From: Sarcophilus harrisii
Taxonomy: Eukaryota > Chordata > Mammalia > Dasyuromorphia > Dasyuridae
Length of the DNA: 64,000 nt
NCBI RefSeq assembly: GCF_902635505.1
Contig: NC_045431.1
Coordinates: 93,088,988-93,152,987 of the forward strand
Direction of reading: 5' to 3'
Shown: positions 45,817-57,242 of the stretch, piece after piece
Position numbering within the stretch: position 1 is the stretch's first letter
Layout: every line of letters starts with the position of its first letter
Translations under genes and position numbers: made by a program
Notes under the pieces: generated by a model
What the model was told of the DNA's origin: nothing
Databases searched by the model: none
Seen by the model: only the letters and a program-made list of their open reading frames with translations

Positions 45817-45919
45817 CTGAATCCAGTCTCTGAGGTACTATTATTGGCATATGCATACATGTTCTCTTCTTCAATTATATCAGGTCTTGGTTTGGCTTTA
45901 TTAAATCTTCTTACTTTCA
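45817..45919 (-). CDS. TMEM192: TMEM192 penultimate coding exon
   Basis: A 103 bp exon with acceptor catttttag-type sequence (ttttag) and donor gtaata. It encodes [20 protein letters not shown] and [14 protein letters not shown], matching human [20 protein letters not shown]...SETGFR closely. It enters in phase 1 and leaves in phase 2, and both junctions restore the expected codons (G|TG for Val, AG|G for Arg). This is the start of the cytosolic tail just after the last membrane helix. The basic RRFNK stretch is conserved next to the membrane. Confidence 0.95.
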
Positions 45920-46234
45920 CTAAAATGACAAAACAATAACTGTTATTATGGTCTAGATAAGAATGAACATTAAATTTAAAAATAAATTATCATGATCTTT
46001 TGTGGTTGCATTGCTTCTATATTCCTCCTCTTTTCCTCTTATAACTGAGTCACATTTTTAAAAAATTTAAAAATAAAGAACATATGACCTTTTGATTAAA
46101 AAAAAAAAAATGTGAGTGTCTCTTACAGACAAGAAACAGTGCTAGGTACTATGAGTGATATAGACAGGTCAAAAAAAAAAAGAAACTTACAATCTATGTA
46201 AACCAGTAGGTTAAAGTATAAGAAAGTTTCTTGC

Positions 46235-46432
46235 TTGTCCTTTGTTCTCAAAGCAAATCATGACTTCATAGAAGTGATGCCATAATATGCAAAGTGAATT
46301 AGATTTAAATGAGGGAGGGCTGTACAAAGTCACCAGCCTCCCTCTCTCTCTCTCTGGAGCCATCCAGGTTTAGTGGCAACATAGAGATAAAGATGACTGG
46401 AGATGGCCCTGGATGAGGTGGGAGACCTTGGA
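46235..46432 (+). repeat. unnamed marsupial interspersed repeat, copy 2
   Basis: Contains ttgtcctttgttctcaaagc, gtgaattagatttaaatgag, cagcctccctctctctctct and actggagatggccctggatg. It is the counterpart of 1368-1525 and is longer at both ends. Confidence 0.6.
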
Positions 46433-46439
46433 AATTACA

Positions 46440-46640
46440 AAGAACATATGAAGGAAGATGGTCTCTACATCCAGAGAAAGAATTCAAAGCTGTATAGAAT
46501 GGTCTAACATATATTTATATAACATTTGGGTCTAATGGTAGATATCTTTAGTGCAGGGGAATGGGAGGTAGAAGGGGAAGGAAGAAGAAAAGAAATAAAA
46601 ACAGTTTTAACTTCATATATTTAAAAAGAACATCTAGTTG
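46440..46640 (+). repeat. old L1 3'UTR-like remnant
   Basis: ctacatccagagaaagaatt followed by an A-rich end with atgggaggtagaagggg resembles decayed L1 3'UTR. Confidence 0.4.
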
Positions 46641-46829
46641 TACATAATAGATTTGCAATTTCATGTGCAATCATCTTTTCTTCTACTTTACTATATAACA
46701 GAAATCCTTGTTTTGTTTCTTAAGTTCAAAATAAAATAAAAATTTTAAAGAATCAAAAATCAAAATATAAGAGAAAGGTCATTAAGCCAAAGACTAAGAG
46801 GGGCTGGGAACAGAGATAAAGTCAGCTAG

Positions 46830-47010
46830 GAGACGTAGTAAATAACACTGCACCTAGAATCCAATAAAATTGAATTCAAATCCAGTCTCAGACACTTACT
46901 AGCTGTGTGTTCCTAGATAAGTCACTTATACTGTTTGAGCTCCTTCATCTGTAAAATGGGGATAACAGCACCTACTTCCCAGGATGTCTCGAGGATGAAA
47001 TGAGATATTT
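46830..47010 (+). repeat. MIR/CORE SINE
   Basis: cagacacttactagctgtgt, cttcatctgtaaaatgggga and ctcgaggatgaaatgagat are the forward blocks. Confidence 0.75.
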
Positions 47011-47089
47011 CTACAGCATGATAGCTACTATGATGATAAGAAGGGATATGGAAATGGTTTAGAATGTATGTTATAGGAAAAACATGTCC

Positions 47090-47500
47090 TATACAAAAGT
47101 CAGGGAAGGTAAACATTACTTTCTGGCTTGGCAAATTGGGTAAAATCAGGGAAGGGAAAGCCTCTTGGAGAACTCTGAAGCAAAGATGGAGGCCTTCCAG
47201 GTAGGCAGCATGAGCAAAAGCAGAGGTGGGAAATCATAGAGACCATGAGGTCAACAAGGAAGCTGAGATGGTTGAAAAAGAGGTTCTTTGGGGGGAGAGA
47301 GGAGAAGAGCTGGAAATTTGGCTGAAAAATTAAGTTGGGAGCAGCAGTTTTGATGCTCCCAGTGACTAGGGGGGCTGAGGCTGGCAGGTTTCTTGAATTC
47401 CAGAGTTCTGACTTGTAGAGGGCCATGAAAACTGGGAGAAGGACTAGGTTATGTGAGGAGGCTAAATAAACAGAGTAAGTCAAGGCTCCTGTGCCATTCA
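47090..47500 (-). repeat. ancient LINE-like remnant, reverse
   Basis: gggaagggaaagcctcttgg, gcatgagcaaaagcagaggt and agagggccatgaaaactggg resemble decayed reversed L2/L3-type text. It has no coding signal and the family is unsure. Confidence 0.3.
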
Positions 47501-47549
47501 GCACTGGGTTTTAGCCTGCGCATAGTTCTTAACCCCTTTTGAGACTGGC

Positions 47550-47700
47550 CTGGGCAGGCTCACCCAGGAGACAATGTAGTACAATGGAAAAAGCCTCAGT
47601 TTTTAGCATAAGAGGATCTGAATTCAAATCCTCCCCAATATTCACATCTGTGTGACTCCACTAGAAAAGTCACATTACCTCCCTGTGGTTTCAATATCCT
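47550..47700 (+). repeat. MIR-like SINE
   Basis: gtagtacaatggaaaaagcc, ggatctgaattcaaatcctc and gtgtgactccactagaaaag are decayed SINE blocks. Confidence 0.55.
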
Positions 47701-47704
47701 TTTT

Positions 47705-48268
47705 TTTCCCCAAGGTTTTTTTTTTATTTTCAAAACATATATTTAGATAATTTCAACATACACCCTTACAAAACCCTGCATTCCAAATTTTTTCCCTCCC
47801 TTTCCTTCACCCTCTCCCTAGACAGTAAATAATCCAATATATATTAAACATGGACAATTCTTCTATACATATTTCCACAAATATCATGCTGCACAAGAAA
47901 AATTAGATCAAAAAAAAAAAAAAGAGAGAGAAAACAAAATGCAAGAAAACAATAAAAAGAGTGAAAAAGTTATGTTGTGATCCACAGTTCTTTCTCTAGG
48001 TGTAGATAGCTCTCTTCATCACAAGACCATTGGAACTGGTCTGAACCATCTCATTGCTGGAGAGCCATACCCAAAATAATTGATCATCGTATAATCTTGT
48101 TGCTGCCGTGTACAATGATCTCCTGGTTCTGCTCATTTCACTTAGCATCAGTTCATTTAAGTCTCTCCAGGACTCTCTGAAATCATTTCTTACAGAACAA
48201 TAATATTCTACAACATTCATATACCATAATTTATTCAGTCATTCTCGGACTGAAGGGTATCTATTTTT
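47705..48268 (-). repeat. L1 3' end (type C) with ORF2 C-terminus
   Basis: Poly-T, then the reversed type-C 3'UTR (ttttattttcaaaacatata, gatagctctcttcatcacaa). A reverse frame at 47996-48220 encodes an EYYCSVRND...[12 protein letters not shown]-type ORF2p end. It is truncated near 48268. Confidence 0.85.
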
Positions 48269-48269
48269 C

Positions 48270-48520
48270 AGAGCAGGCAGTGAGGTTATGTCTGGGAGCT
48301 TTAAGTACTCAATCTCTCCAGAGCTCACCGTACTAATGGGCTGCCCTAATGGGCTGCCTTTCTGCCAGGCAGGTATAAAAGGGAGGCTGCTTGCCTTTGG
48401 GTGTTCTGTGGTTCTGAATCAAGGCAGAGCCCTCCCTGCTAGAAAGCAGTTCTCTATTTTGGCTCATTTCTCAAGGAAAAGCCAGCATTTCTTCTGAACA
48501 TATTAAAACCATCACATAAA
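48270..48520 (+). promoter_or_regulatory. TATA-box-bearing block, possible LTR or promoter
   Basis: A strong ggtataaaaggg lies at about 48371-48382, set in a locally GC-richer block with a duplicated aatgggctgcc unit (near 48336 and 48348) and a later tattaaaacc. It lies antisense inside a TMEM192 intron. It may be part of an old LTR. I see no downstream exon. Confidence 0.3.
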
Positions 48521-48689
48521 AGCAACTTTAAAAACAAAATTATACAGATCTCATAGTCCTGCCCCTCCAACCACGGCACAGAAGTGCCAAAACCACCAAA
48601 CATTTAACAAACTGATGTCATGATTTATGTCCTCAAAGTATGAAGAATGAGTCAAAGAGAAAACAAAGGTGGTGTTAGGAAGCAAAGTC

Positions 48690-48840
48690 ACATGAAATAG
48701 CAAAGAACTGGCTACAAGTCTAAAAGTCCAAGTTCTAGTTTCAACCTCATCATGTGATTGAGCAAATCAATTAATTTTCCTCATCTGTAAAATGAAAGCA
48801 ATCATATTTTTATTATGCCCAAGCATTCTGTAACCTTTAG
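48690..48840 (+). repeat. MIR element
   Basis: agtccaagttctagtttcaa, catgtgattgagcaaatcaa and ctcatctgtaaaatgaaagc are the forward MIR blocks. Confidence 0.6.
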
Positions 48841-50650
48841 AGCTTGACTGAAATCAAGCAAAAATAGAAATATTCTATTAAAAAAAAGTGCTACACTTCT
48901 AAGACTTTTTTTTATTAGTCTCTAAATAGTGTCATTCCCTAAAAAGTATCTAAAGCTTCAACTCTCTAAAAATAACTCATGTGTATATATACTATTGTAC
49001 TTCAGGAAAACAAAGAAAGACTGTCATACATATGACTATGAGAACTTAATGTGCAAACCAACTAATTATACTTTCAAAATCAATTGCTAATTTACTATCA
49101 ATCATTCAACTGAACATTAAGTGGATAGAGGACCAGCATCAAGCAAATCTTGGTTTTGGAACTTGATTCTGATCCATGAGACTGGATCACAGCTTCTCAG
49201 GGCTCCAGGCAATCAAGTCCAAGTCACAGAAGTGATAACAAGGCTGTTGAGCCAAAGTAAATTAAACTAAAAATACTTGAATGAAAAGCTGTACCTTCTG
49301 GACACTTTATTTATATCATTCCCACTGTTCTCTCCTCTCCAACACTTATATGTGGACTGAAAATGTCAAAGGGCAGGGTTTTACCATTTTGGAGTCGTAG
49401 ATCTCTCTGGCAGCCTGACATTTCTATACCAAAACTTGTTCATAAACTAAAAATAAATAAATGTGGAGAGGAAAAAAGATGCTCTGAAAATAACTGAAGG
49501 GAAGTCTAACTCAGTTATAAGTTAGTGAAAATGAAGATGTGTAATTTTCCCCCCAAAAAAGTTCATGGAACCTCCCCAGAGCAGAAATCTACCCATAGAC
49601 CCCAGGGTAAGACCAGAAAAGGGAATAACAGGTGTTTGTCCTGGAGGCATAAAAAAAAAACAAAACAAAACAAAACCAAAAAAAAAACCACTACTATATT
49701 TCTTGCCAACAGTGACTGACAAAAAACAAACAGAAGGGTAAAGATGCCTACAGCTTTCACACCTGACAACAGACAAATGTTTTTCCACCTCTGAGAGTTT
49801 GTATACTCCATGTCTGCAAGGAGTTTTATACAGCCAAAGACAAGAGGGTCAATTAAGCTTCATCTTCTCCAGAAAGGGAATACTTGCCAGAAGGGCAGTT
49901 TTCACTCCTCATTATGATGAATATCCTTGACTTTCTGTAGTATGTAACTGGAATAAACAGACATGTTAAAGCCAATGGAATCCCCAAGGAAATGAAAAGG
50001 TAGAACTGAGCATGTTCAGTTTTTGCAAGTAAGCCTTTTACCAAATAGTCAAACCTGATGGATCTGTAAGATACTATATATAAAGCCTTCCTGCTCTGAA
50101 CAGGTGTAAAGTTTTACAATTAAAGAAAGGAACGCTTTCGTTAAGTCAGTAGACTGAAGAGGATGCATTTCAGCTTCAAAGGCATCACAAATTTCCACTG
50201 GCTGTTAGCCCAGCTAAAATTAAGAGGCCAGATAAAAAGGAACATACTGTACTCCCCTCTTTCTTTTAAATACTCACAGGTGAAATACAGGGTGCAGAGT
50301 AACTAGCCAGGAACTATAAGCAGGCTCTCAATTTGCTGACACTGGAAGGCTTATTAAAGTTGTTTCAATAAAGCTCAAACTCCTCCTTAGAAGACAAACA
50401 ACAGAGTACATGTTTTCTAAGTGGGAAAAGATTTGATTTCTAAACTAAAAGAAAAAAAAAAGCAAAGTGATAATCAGAAGAATCTTTATCCCGGGGGCCT
50501 GTTCTCTAAAAGTGCTATAACTTAGACAGCAATGTTTTAATATATTATGAAATCCTTTTATACACAGCAACAATAAGATTAATGTCACGGTTTAAAAAAA
50601 AAATACTCTTTTAGGGAAGTCAAACTTGTCCTGTGGAAATGACCTACCTT
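48841..50650. other. TMEM192 intron 4, unassigned part
   Basis: Nothing nameable. The open frames at 49522-49811 and 49853-50044 have no conserved motif and no splice context. Confidence 0.4.
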
Positions 50651-50659
50651 TAACTACAG

Positions 50660-50838
50660 CAATTGTTAACCTGGGATTAAGTTTATAGAGAGTCCATGAA
50701 TTTGGATGAGGAAAAAAAAAATGTCGTCTTTTTTATTGCTAATCTCTAATTGGAAGTTCCTCCATCATTTAAAAATGAGAAGGGGTCCATGGAATTTCTC
50801 AGACAGCCATTACACAAAAAAAGGTGAAGAAACACCTG
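50660..50838 (+). mobile_element. hAT-type non-autonomous DNA transposon
   Basis: The left end is caattgttaacctggg and the right end ggtgaagaaacacctg. The interior agtccatgaatttggatgag and atgagaaggggtccatggaa match the family at 36361-36572. Flanks show no clear duplication. Confidence 0.6.
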
Positions 50839-50839
50839 C

Positions 50840-51680
50840 ACTTGAATTTCTAACAGTAAATCATATGGATTCAGAGTTTTGTAATTCAAAGACATCATGT
50901 AATTACAACGATACTGGTGTCAAATTAGACCACCCAGAAGGTGTTTTCCACTATTCTTTTAGATCATTAGCCAAAAGAGGAGTGTTTCAAAAGCATTAAC
51001 TCTCTGAAGAGTTGGGTGGCCTTATGTGCCATTCCATTAGGGAGATATGAGGACTACAAAGAAAGTAACTTGCTGATGCTGAAACTAGGTAGATTTAATT
51101 TTAAGAAAAATGGGCACTGTTTTAAATAAATTTAGCATGATGGCAATTCCTTTAGCTTAGAGAATTTCATTCATGCTAGTGATCCTAAGAGTGATTTTTC
51201 TGAGAGCTGTGGCAGAGGCACTGAAATTCGAACAGAACCCCCTTTGTCCTTCACTCATCACCAAGAGTTAAACCTGGGCAAACCTAACTGCAGTTAAAAT
51301 GTGACTAATCCGAAACTACTTTCGTAATCAAGAAATGATAAACGAGAAAAGCAGAGTCACTGACTTCACTGGTGAAGAAGGCTGCTCTGAAACTGATATA
51401 AAATTAAAATGTGAAACCTGGGAATCTTTCCCACTGCTTCATGATGAGACTTGGACCCTCACTTCGGAGGCCATGAAAAACGCAGGAGAGCCTGTCAAAT
51501 GCCCAACTAAATGACTCTGCATTCAAACTTAGATCAGAAGCTTCAGTCATTTCAGATAAACAGTCAGATACAGAGCAGAATTAATCCAGAAAACAAGTGA
51601 ATTAAGTATTTACTCTGGAGGCCAAGATCATTTTACTCAAAGTAGGCTTGGGATGGGAATGATGGATGGATAACAGCTAT
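50840..51680. other. TMEM192 intron 4, unassigned part
   Basis: I see no exon or nameable repeat in this stretch. Confidence 0.4.
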
Positions 51681-51684
51681 AATA

Positions 51685-51960
51685 TAGCTAACATTTATAT
51701 AGTGTTTACTACAAGACAGGCACTGTGCAAAGCATAATTATGACTGCATATGAGCCTCACAACAACCCTGAGAGGGAAGTTCTATTATTATTATTCTCTT
51801 TTTACAGATGAGGGGGGGGGGGGGGGGGGGGGGGGGGGTGGGGGTAAAGGACTTGCTCAGAATCCCACATCTAGTATGTATGTGAGGTGATATAGGACCT
51901 CAGGTCTTCCTGACTCTAGGCCCAGAAATCTATCCACTGCTCAACTTGCTGCCACCCCCA
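51685..51960 (-). repeat. MIR3/SINE-like element with a 27-G run
   Basis: cacaacaaccctgagaggga and ttttacagatgagg are followed by 27 G (51812-51838), TGGGGGT, and then a reversed SINE end (tctatccactgctcaacttg). The G-run replaces the usual 'gaaactgaggc' segment and is expected to be unstable and quadruplex-prone. Confidence 0.65.
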
Positions 51961-52169
51961 GCTTCCTCTCCTCTCCCCCCTTTTCTCTTTTTCAAGCAAC
52001 AATAAGATATATATTTTAGTACGCATACATATCTGCATAAAACAGAAGGTAACTAGGGCCTTTTTATGAGTATAAATGAAGATTACCCTTTATTAGTTTC
52101 GCTAGTATTGGGCCATCCCAACTGGATAATATCTCACAAAAGAATATAAACCATCAAGAGTACTTCTGA

Positions 52170-52350
52170 GCAGACAGAGGCAATGTAGCATAATGGATTG
52201 AAGACTGGACTTGGAGTGAGAAAAACCTAGATCTAAATCCTGCCTCCATTAACCCTTAGCAGCTGTGCAACCCTGGACAAATCAATGAACTTCTCTGCAC
52301 CTCAGGTTCCTCATCTGTAAAATGAGAATGATGATACCCATAGAATATAA
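52170..52350 (+). repeat. MIR element
   Basis: atgtagcataatggattgaa, agctgtgcaaccctggacaa and cctcatctgtaaaatgagaa are the forward blocks. Confidence 0.75.
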
Positions 52351-53084
52351 TAAATTGTGAAATTCAGAGTAGAATGCACATAAAATACTCTGTAGAATTT
52401 AAAGCGCTAACTACTGTACTAAATCAAAGAATATACATCAAGAATAAGCACATTGTATTATATACTGATTCTAATAAGGATTCCACATGCATTGCCAAAC
52501 TACAACAAACCACAGCAAAGAACTAACAAGAAATTTCCCTTTTCCCCTTTAATTGGAAGTGATCTCTCACAGAATTTTATCCTCTATGTTTTTCCTTGAT
52601 CTATCTGGCACTTGGGTCAGTCATCTGTGTCATCTCTCTCTTGAGTGGATTATAAACTCTATGAGGACAGAGAACATTCTTACTCCTCTGTCCACTACCC
52701 AGTGTTCAGCAGAGGGATCACCACAAAAATAGGTACTAAGACATTTTCTTAGTTAACCTGTCACTCTCATAACACTCCTTTTGGAAATTAGGTCAATTCA
52801 CAAGTGTGCTCTAATTTACACAACAGGCATAATGCTAGAGGGTAATATAAGAGAATTTTTTTTCCAAATAAAAATTTTAATTACACAGAGGAATTTGTGA
52901 TTTACAGGATTGTTGTTAGTTATTTCATAAAAGCAAAGAATTACAAAAACAATAGTTATTTCTTACTCATCTAAGTCAGTTGCCTAACTAATTTTAAACT
53001 CAGAATTTCTTTATAGCACATTTTAAAAATGTAATCTTCAGAGCATATGTAGGATTCCCTACATCATAAAGGGCTTGTTTAGGG

Positions 53085-53420
53085 TCAGTAAGATGGCATA
53101 GTGGATATAGCATCAGATATGGAGTTAGGAAGATCTCTCAGGTCAAATCTTGCTTCAGTCATTTAGTAGATGTGTGATTCTTCCAAGTTGCTTAATTTGT
53201 CTCAGTTTCTTTCTTTGCGCCATCTAGTTGCCCTATTTTTTTCTTTGGGGGGGGGGGGAGGGAGAGAAATGGGTTTATTACAACTGAGGAGTCCCTCAGT
53301 GGGCTAGTTCCTGATTAGGAATTAGCCTGTCTCAGTTTCTTAATCTGTAAAACGGAGATATTAATAACATCTATTACCCAAGGTAAAGATCAAAAAAGTT
53401 AATATATCCAAAATCTTTAT
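53085..53420 (+). repeat. marsupial SINE split by a 116 bp insertion
   Basis: The SINE runs from gggtcagtaagatggcatag to ttgtctcagtttctt and resumes as tgtctcagtttcttaatctg plus gtaaaacggagatattaata. The duplicated junction marks an insertion at 53212-53327. Confidence 0.8.
53212..53327 (-). mobile_element. unidentified 116 bp insertion with 14 bp TSD
   Basis: It is flanked by tgtctcagtttctt at 53198-53211 and 53328-53341. Read on the - strand it begins ggctaattcctaatcaggaa, contains tgtaataaaccc, then a C-run, a short A-rich stretch, and gggcaactagatggcgc, which is a SINE head. I do not recognise the first ~60 bp. Confidence 0.65.
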
Positions 53421-53594
53421 AACCTCTATAAATGCTTATTATTAAATCATCATCTACTTTGGGAGAACACCATAAAGTAATAAAAAACTTAAAAGAATTG
53501 AACATGGTTTCCATCTATCCTAGTGACTAGAAATGGGACTTTTGAGGTATTTTTTAAAAATGTACTGCTAATTCCAATTGATTTGTGATGCAAA

Positions 53595-53890
53595 GTGACA
53601 TCTGCATCCAGAGAGAGATATGGAGACTGAATTTGGTTTGAAGCAAAGTATTTTCACTTTGTTGCTGTTGTTTCTCATTTTTTCTCACTTTTTATCAGAT
53701 TTTTCTTTTGCAGCATAATGAATATGGAAATATGTTTTGACACATTTTAACCTATATCAAATTGCTTGCTGTTTTGGAGAGCAGGTCAGGGGAGAGAGGA
53801 GAAAAATTTAGAATACGAGGTTTTGCAAGGGTGAATGTTGAAAACTCTCTTTGCATGTATTTGGAAAAATAAAATATCACAAAAAAGCAC
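53595..53890 (+). repeat. L1 3'UTR, forward
   Basis: catccagagagagatatgga, gcataatgaatatggaaata, ttttgcaagggtgaatgttg and a terminal aaataaaatatc define an older L1 3' end. Confidence 0.75.
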
Positions 53891-54424
53891 TGCTATAATT
53901 TACCTTTCATATAAATATACAAAACTTCCTTTAATTACAATTTCAGAACTAATTTAAGGAAGATATAAAAACAAAAATTAATAGATATATCTCACCCAAT
54001 GGTAAATTAAAATTAAATACAAATTTATACATGAAACTTATTTCACTTTATCTTTTTTCCATTTAAACATTTGATGAATATATTATCTGATTTTCTAAAA
54101 AGTTTCTTTAAAGTCAACAAAAGCTCACATTTACACCTAGTTCTGAATCACTAGTCAACTTTCCTGTTGTTTCAAAAAGGGCACCAAAAAAGCAGGCACT
54201 AAGAGTCAATTTGAGCTCACAGCTGCAGAGAATTACTTATTTCGTGTTGTATTTTTTTTCCCCCAGAAGAATTATCTTTATTACTTAGAACAGTAGTATG
54301 AATGACGTGAATTTCCTTACTCCATAAAGAAGTTACAATAAAAATCAATAAACAAAGCAAAAATTACTACATTTTATAACAACATTTATAAGTAATACAT
54401 TTAATTCAACGAGATATGGAAAAA
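53891..54424. other. TMEM192 intron 4, unassigned part
   Basis: AT-rich, with no recognised content. Confidence 0.4.
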
Positions 54425-54720
54425 TGATATATGACTTTTTTTTCTTTAGTATGAATTTTCAAATACCAAGTGAAATTTGTATTGTGAATAAAAATATTTC
54501 TTATATTTATTACATTTCTCTGAATTCTTTTCAATATGAATTTCCAATGTATAATGAGGATTCAGTGTTGTTTGAACAATATTGCACATGTTTTTTCTAT
54601 AGGCTCTCTTTCTAATATGATCTTCCAGTGAGGAAGGTCTAAGTTATGCTTTCCGACATTCGTTATATTTTAAAACTTTCTTTCTAGCATGAATTCTCTG
54701 GGGTACAAAAAGATCTGAAA
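54425..54720 (-). pseudogene. decayed C2H2 zinc-finger array (KRAB-ZNF type)
   Basis: On the - strand the end near 54690 translates as PQRIHARKKVLKYNECRKA. This aligns with the finger linker and start HQRIHTGEKPYKCNECGKA. Related linker-like blocks (HTKEKK near 54440; decayed ones near 54530 and 54610) recur at about 72-85 bp, close to the 84 bp finger period. Several in-frame stops and lost Cys/His residues show that it is dead. It lies antisense-free (same strand as TMEM192) in intron 4, 100 bp from an exon. It probably derives from a ZNF last exon, either retroposed or duplicated. I see no KRAB part. Confidence 0.7.
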
Positions 54721-54825
54721 TCTGATTGTAATGGAATTATGGAACTGTAATAGAAAAATATAGGGCTATAGAGCCTGTACTGGGAAGGGCAGATATAGTA
54801 GAAAGACAAAATGGGTAATTCTCAC

Positions 54826-54960
54826 CTGTGTAAATGATTAGACATATCAGGGAACAGATCAGTTCCAAGGCCAGGACTGCCAGAATAAGGTCGAGATAGA
54901 GGGGACCATGATCAGGGAAGGAGTGCTGGATACACAGGATGAGGAGCAGGAAGGCATTGC
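54826..54960 (-). CDS. TMEM192: TMEM192 coding exon with two membrane helices
   Basis: A 135 bp exon (45 codons, phase 1 in and out) with acceptor cttttgtcag and donor gtgaga. It encodes [20 protein letters not shown], then [20 protein letters not shown] and IIYT, matching human [20 protein letters not shown]... closely. The two hydrophobic stretches are the third and fourth transmembrane helices, joined by a short loop with HSFPDHGP. The glycine codon before NAF is split across the upstream junction (G|GC) and the last base G joins the next exon to make Val. The high conservation, with no frame break, indicates a live gene. Confidence 0.96.
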
Positions 54961-54969
54961 CTGACAAAA

Positions 54970-56330
54970 GGAACACAAGCCAAAGAGTTACAAAAAAGGA
55001 AGCAACAGCAATGACAGACATAACAAAGATGAAGATAAAAAACCAAAGAGAAGTCTTACTCTCAAAGGCAGAACAAGTTTCTTAACATCACCTGAAAGCC
55101 CCAAGGACATTCCAGCATTGTAGTTACAAGTGGTAGCCACAAGCAAAACAGTGTAGGTGCAATTGCTCAGGCCATCTGGTCAAGGCCACTGATTTTCTGA
55201 GAAAAGCTCAAAATTCAAGAGAGACTCATGGTAAGGGTCAGATTAATCCCACATTAGGATATTTGCTCTGTGACCACAGGCAAATCACCTTAAACCCTTT
55301 GGATCTTTAAAACAAAACAATACTCTACCTCACAGCATGGTAGGTAAGGACCATACAAGATAATGGATAAAAAGTTTTATAGTCTTTAAACGCTATCGTT
55401 ATTAAGTTCAGCTATTGCTAGACACTTAAAGATATTAAAGATAACAAAACTCATAATACTTTGTACATAATGGAAGTAAATCCAATTTGTATAAAACTAA
55501 ACATAAAAAACAAGAGATTCTTTGCTTTAAAAAAACATTTCAAAATGGCATTCCCATGAATAGCAAAATCCCTTTACATATTTAAAATGATCCAGTTAAA
55601 AAAAAAAAAAAAAGATGACACTAATATACCTTTTTTTTTTTTTTTTTTTTTTTAATAGCACTACACATTTTACATAGATATTCTTATACAGGACAACATA
55701 TCCAGGTTGGCAATGGCTTAAGTAGCTCATTTAGGTGAATGCCATTTCTTCGTTAATCATTGGTCCATAGTGATACTCTCTCAATAAGTCTATGGCATAT
55801 TTTTTCAGTGTTGTTTTTAAGCTTACTTTTTGCATCACTAATTTGATGAACTTGGCAACCACTGAAAATGTATAAAGAGGAAATTTCCAAGTCCCTTCTC
55901 TTCCTACTATTTTTCACTAATGTTTTTCTAGGTCTGGAAAATGTTTGCTTAGTACAAGGAAGAGAAGGGATCTCCTACTTGTTGGTGCAAGCAAAATGAC
56001 TATGAACCAGTAAGCCAAGTTTAAATTACATATGAAAGTCACTTTGCACTTTAGCTCTGTTCTAACAAGTTCCATTTCCATTTCCCCTTCCCCCCCTCCC
56101 CCCCCCCCCCCCCCCAAATCATGCTGCTAGTAAATCAGCTTTGGGGAAACCTAATTGGTACTTGGTCTCAAAACAACTATACTTATAAAATTGGGGGAGG
56201 AAAGCTTTAAAAAATGAGAAAAGCTGTTCTGCATAGATAACATGACTTTACCATTATAAATACTATACGAATTTCAAATGAATTTTAATTTTTAAAAATG
56301 TTTTATAACAGAAATCCTTTTTATGGTAAC
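54970..56330. other. TMEM192 intron 3, unassigned, with poly-T and poly-C runs
   Basis: No exon is seen. A T-run of about 24 lies at 55630-55654 and an 18-C run at 56098-56115, preceded by short C-tracts. Confidence 0.5.
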
Positions 56331-56334
56331 AAAG

Positions 56335-56790
56335 ATGGAGGTCATCAATTGAGTAAATACTACACAATTACAGAACATGAATTATAATGGTATACTGGAA
56401 AGATGGAAGAAACAATGAATTGGAAGGCTTTAGAGAAGCATGGACAACTTCTGCAAAGTGATGAAGAGTAAAACAAGTAAGATCTAGAAAGCGATACATA
56501 AAATGACTCCAACAATGAAAGTGCAAAAAAAGTGCACTGAACATTGTGTAATTATGATGACTGGGCTTAGCCTTAGAAAAGAGTGAGATAAAGTTTTTTT
56601 TCTCTCTTCTAGGAAGACATGGGCAACTATAGTGAAATATTATATATACTTTCAGATATGGTAAATATGTTATTTTGGCTTTTCCCTCTTTTCAAAATCT
56701 GTTAATAAAATCTAACTTACTGGATAGGTTAAGAGGGAAGAATTTATTTACAAATTAAAGTGATAATGAAAAACAATAAAAAATGTTGTA
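56335..56790 (+). repeat. old L1 3' end
   Basis: ggaggtcatcaattgagtaa, atggtatactggaaagatgg, gaagcatggacaacttctgc and tgatgaagagtaaaacaagt are decayed forward blocks of an old L1. Confidence 0.5.
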
Positions 56791-57242
56791 TAACAAATTC
56801 AATTTTACTGTACAAGACTATATAATATAGTATGATTTCAGAGAAAAGGGACCAAATAAGAAGATGCAAATATATTTCAAAAATGACATAAGATCATAGC
56901 ACTACCTAGTGGCCTTCTCCATAAACTCTTCAGCTACTCCATAGGACTGTCTGATTTTACTCCATTTGACTAAGTGAAATGTATTTAAGATATGAAGACA
57001 CATAATTTCACTGATATTTATAACAATAAAGAGCCCCAAACTCACTTCTCTGTTCAGTAACAAGCACAATTAAGTGGCCATATTCTAATTCATATGGCTG
57101 AGAGAAATTAATTTGGGATTCCGACCAGTGACATTTAAGAAGGCTCTGGTTTAGAAGACCCTTACTTAACTAAGTTGCCTCTACCTATGTCAATAGAATG
57201 AGATATATGATGTTAGGACATACTACAATTCCTAGTCTAGAA

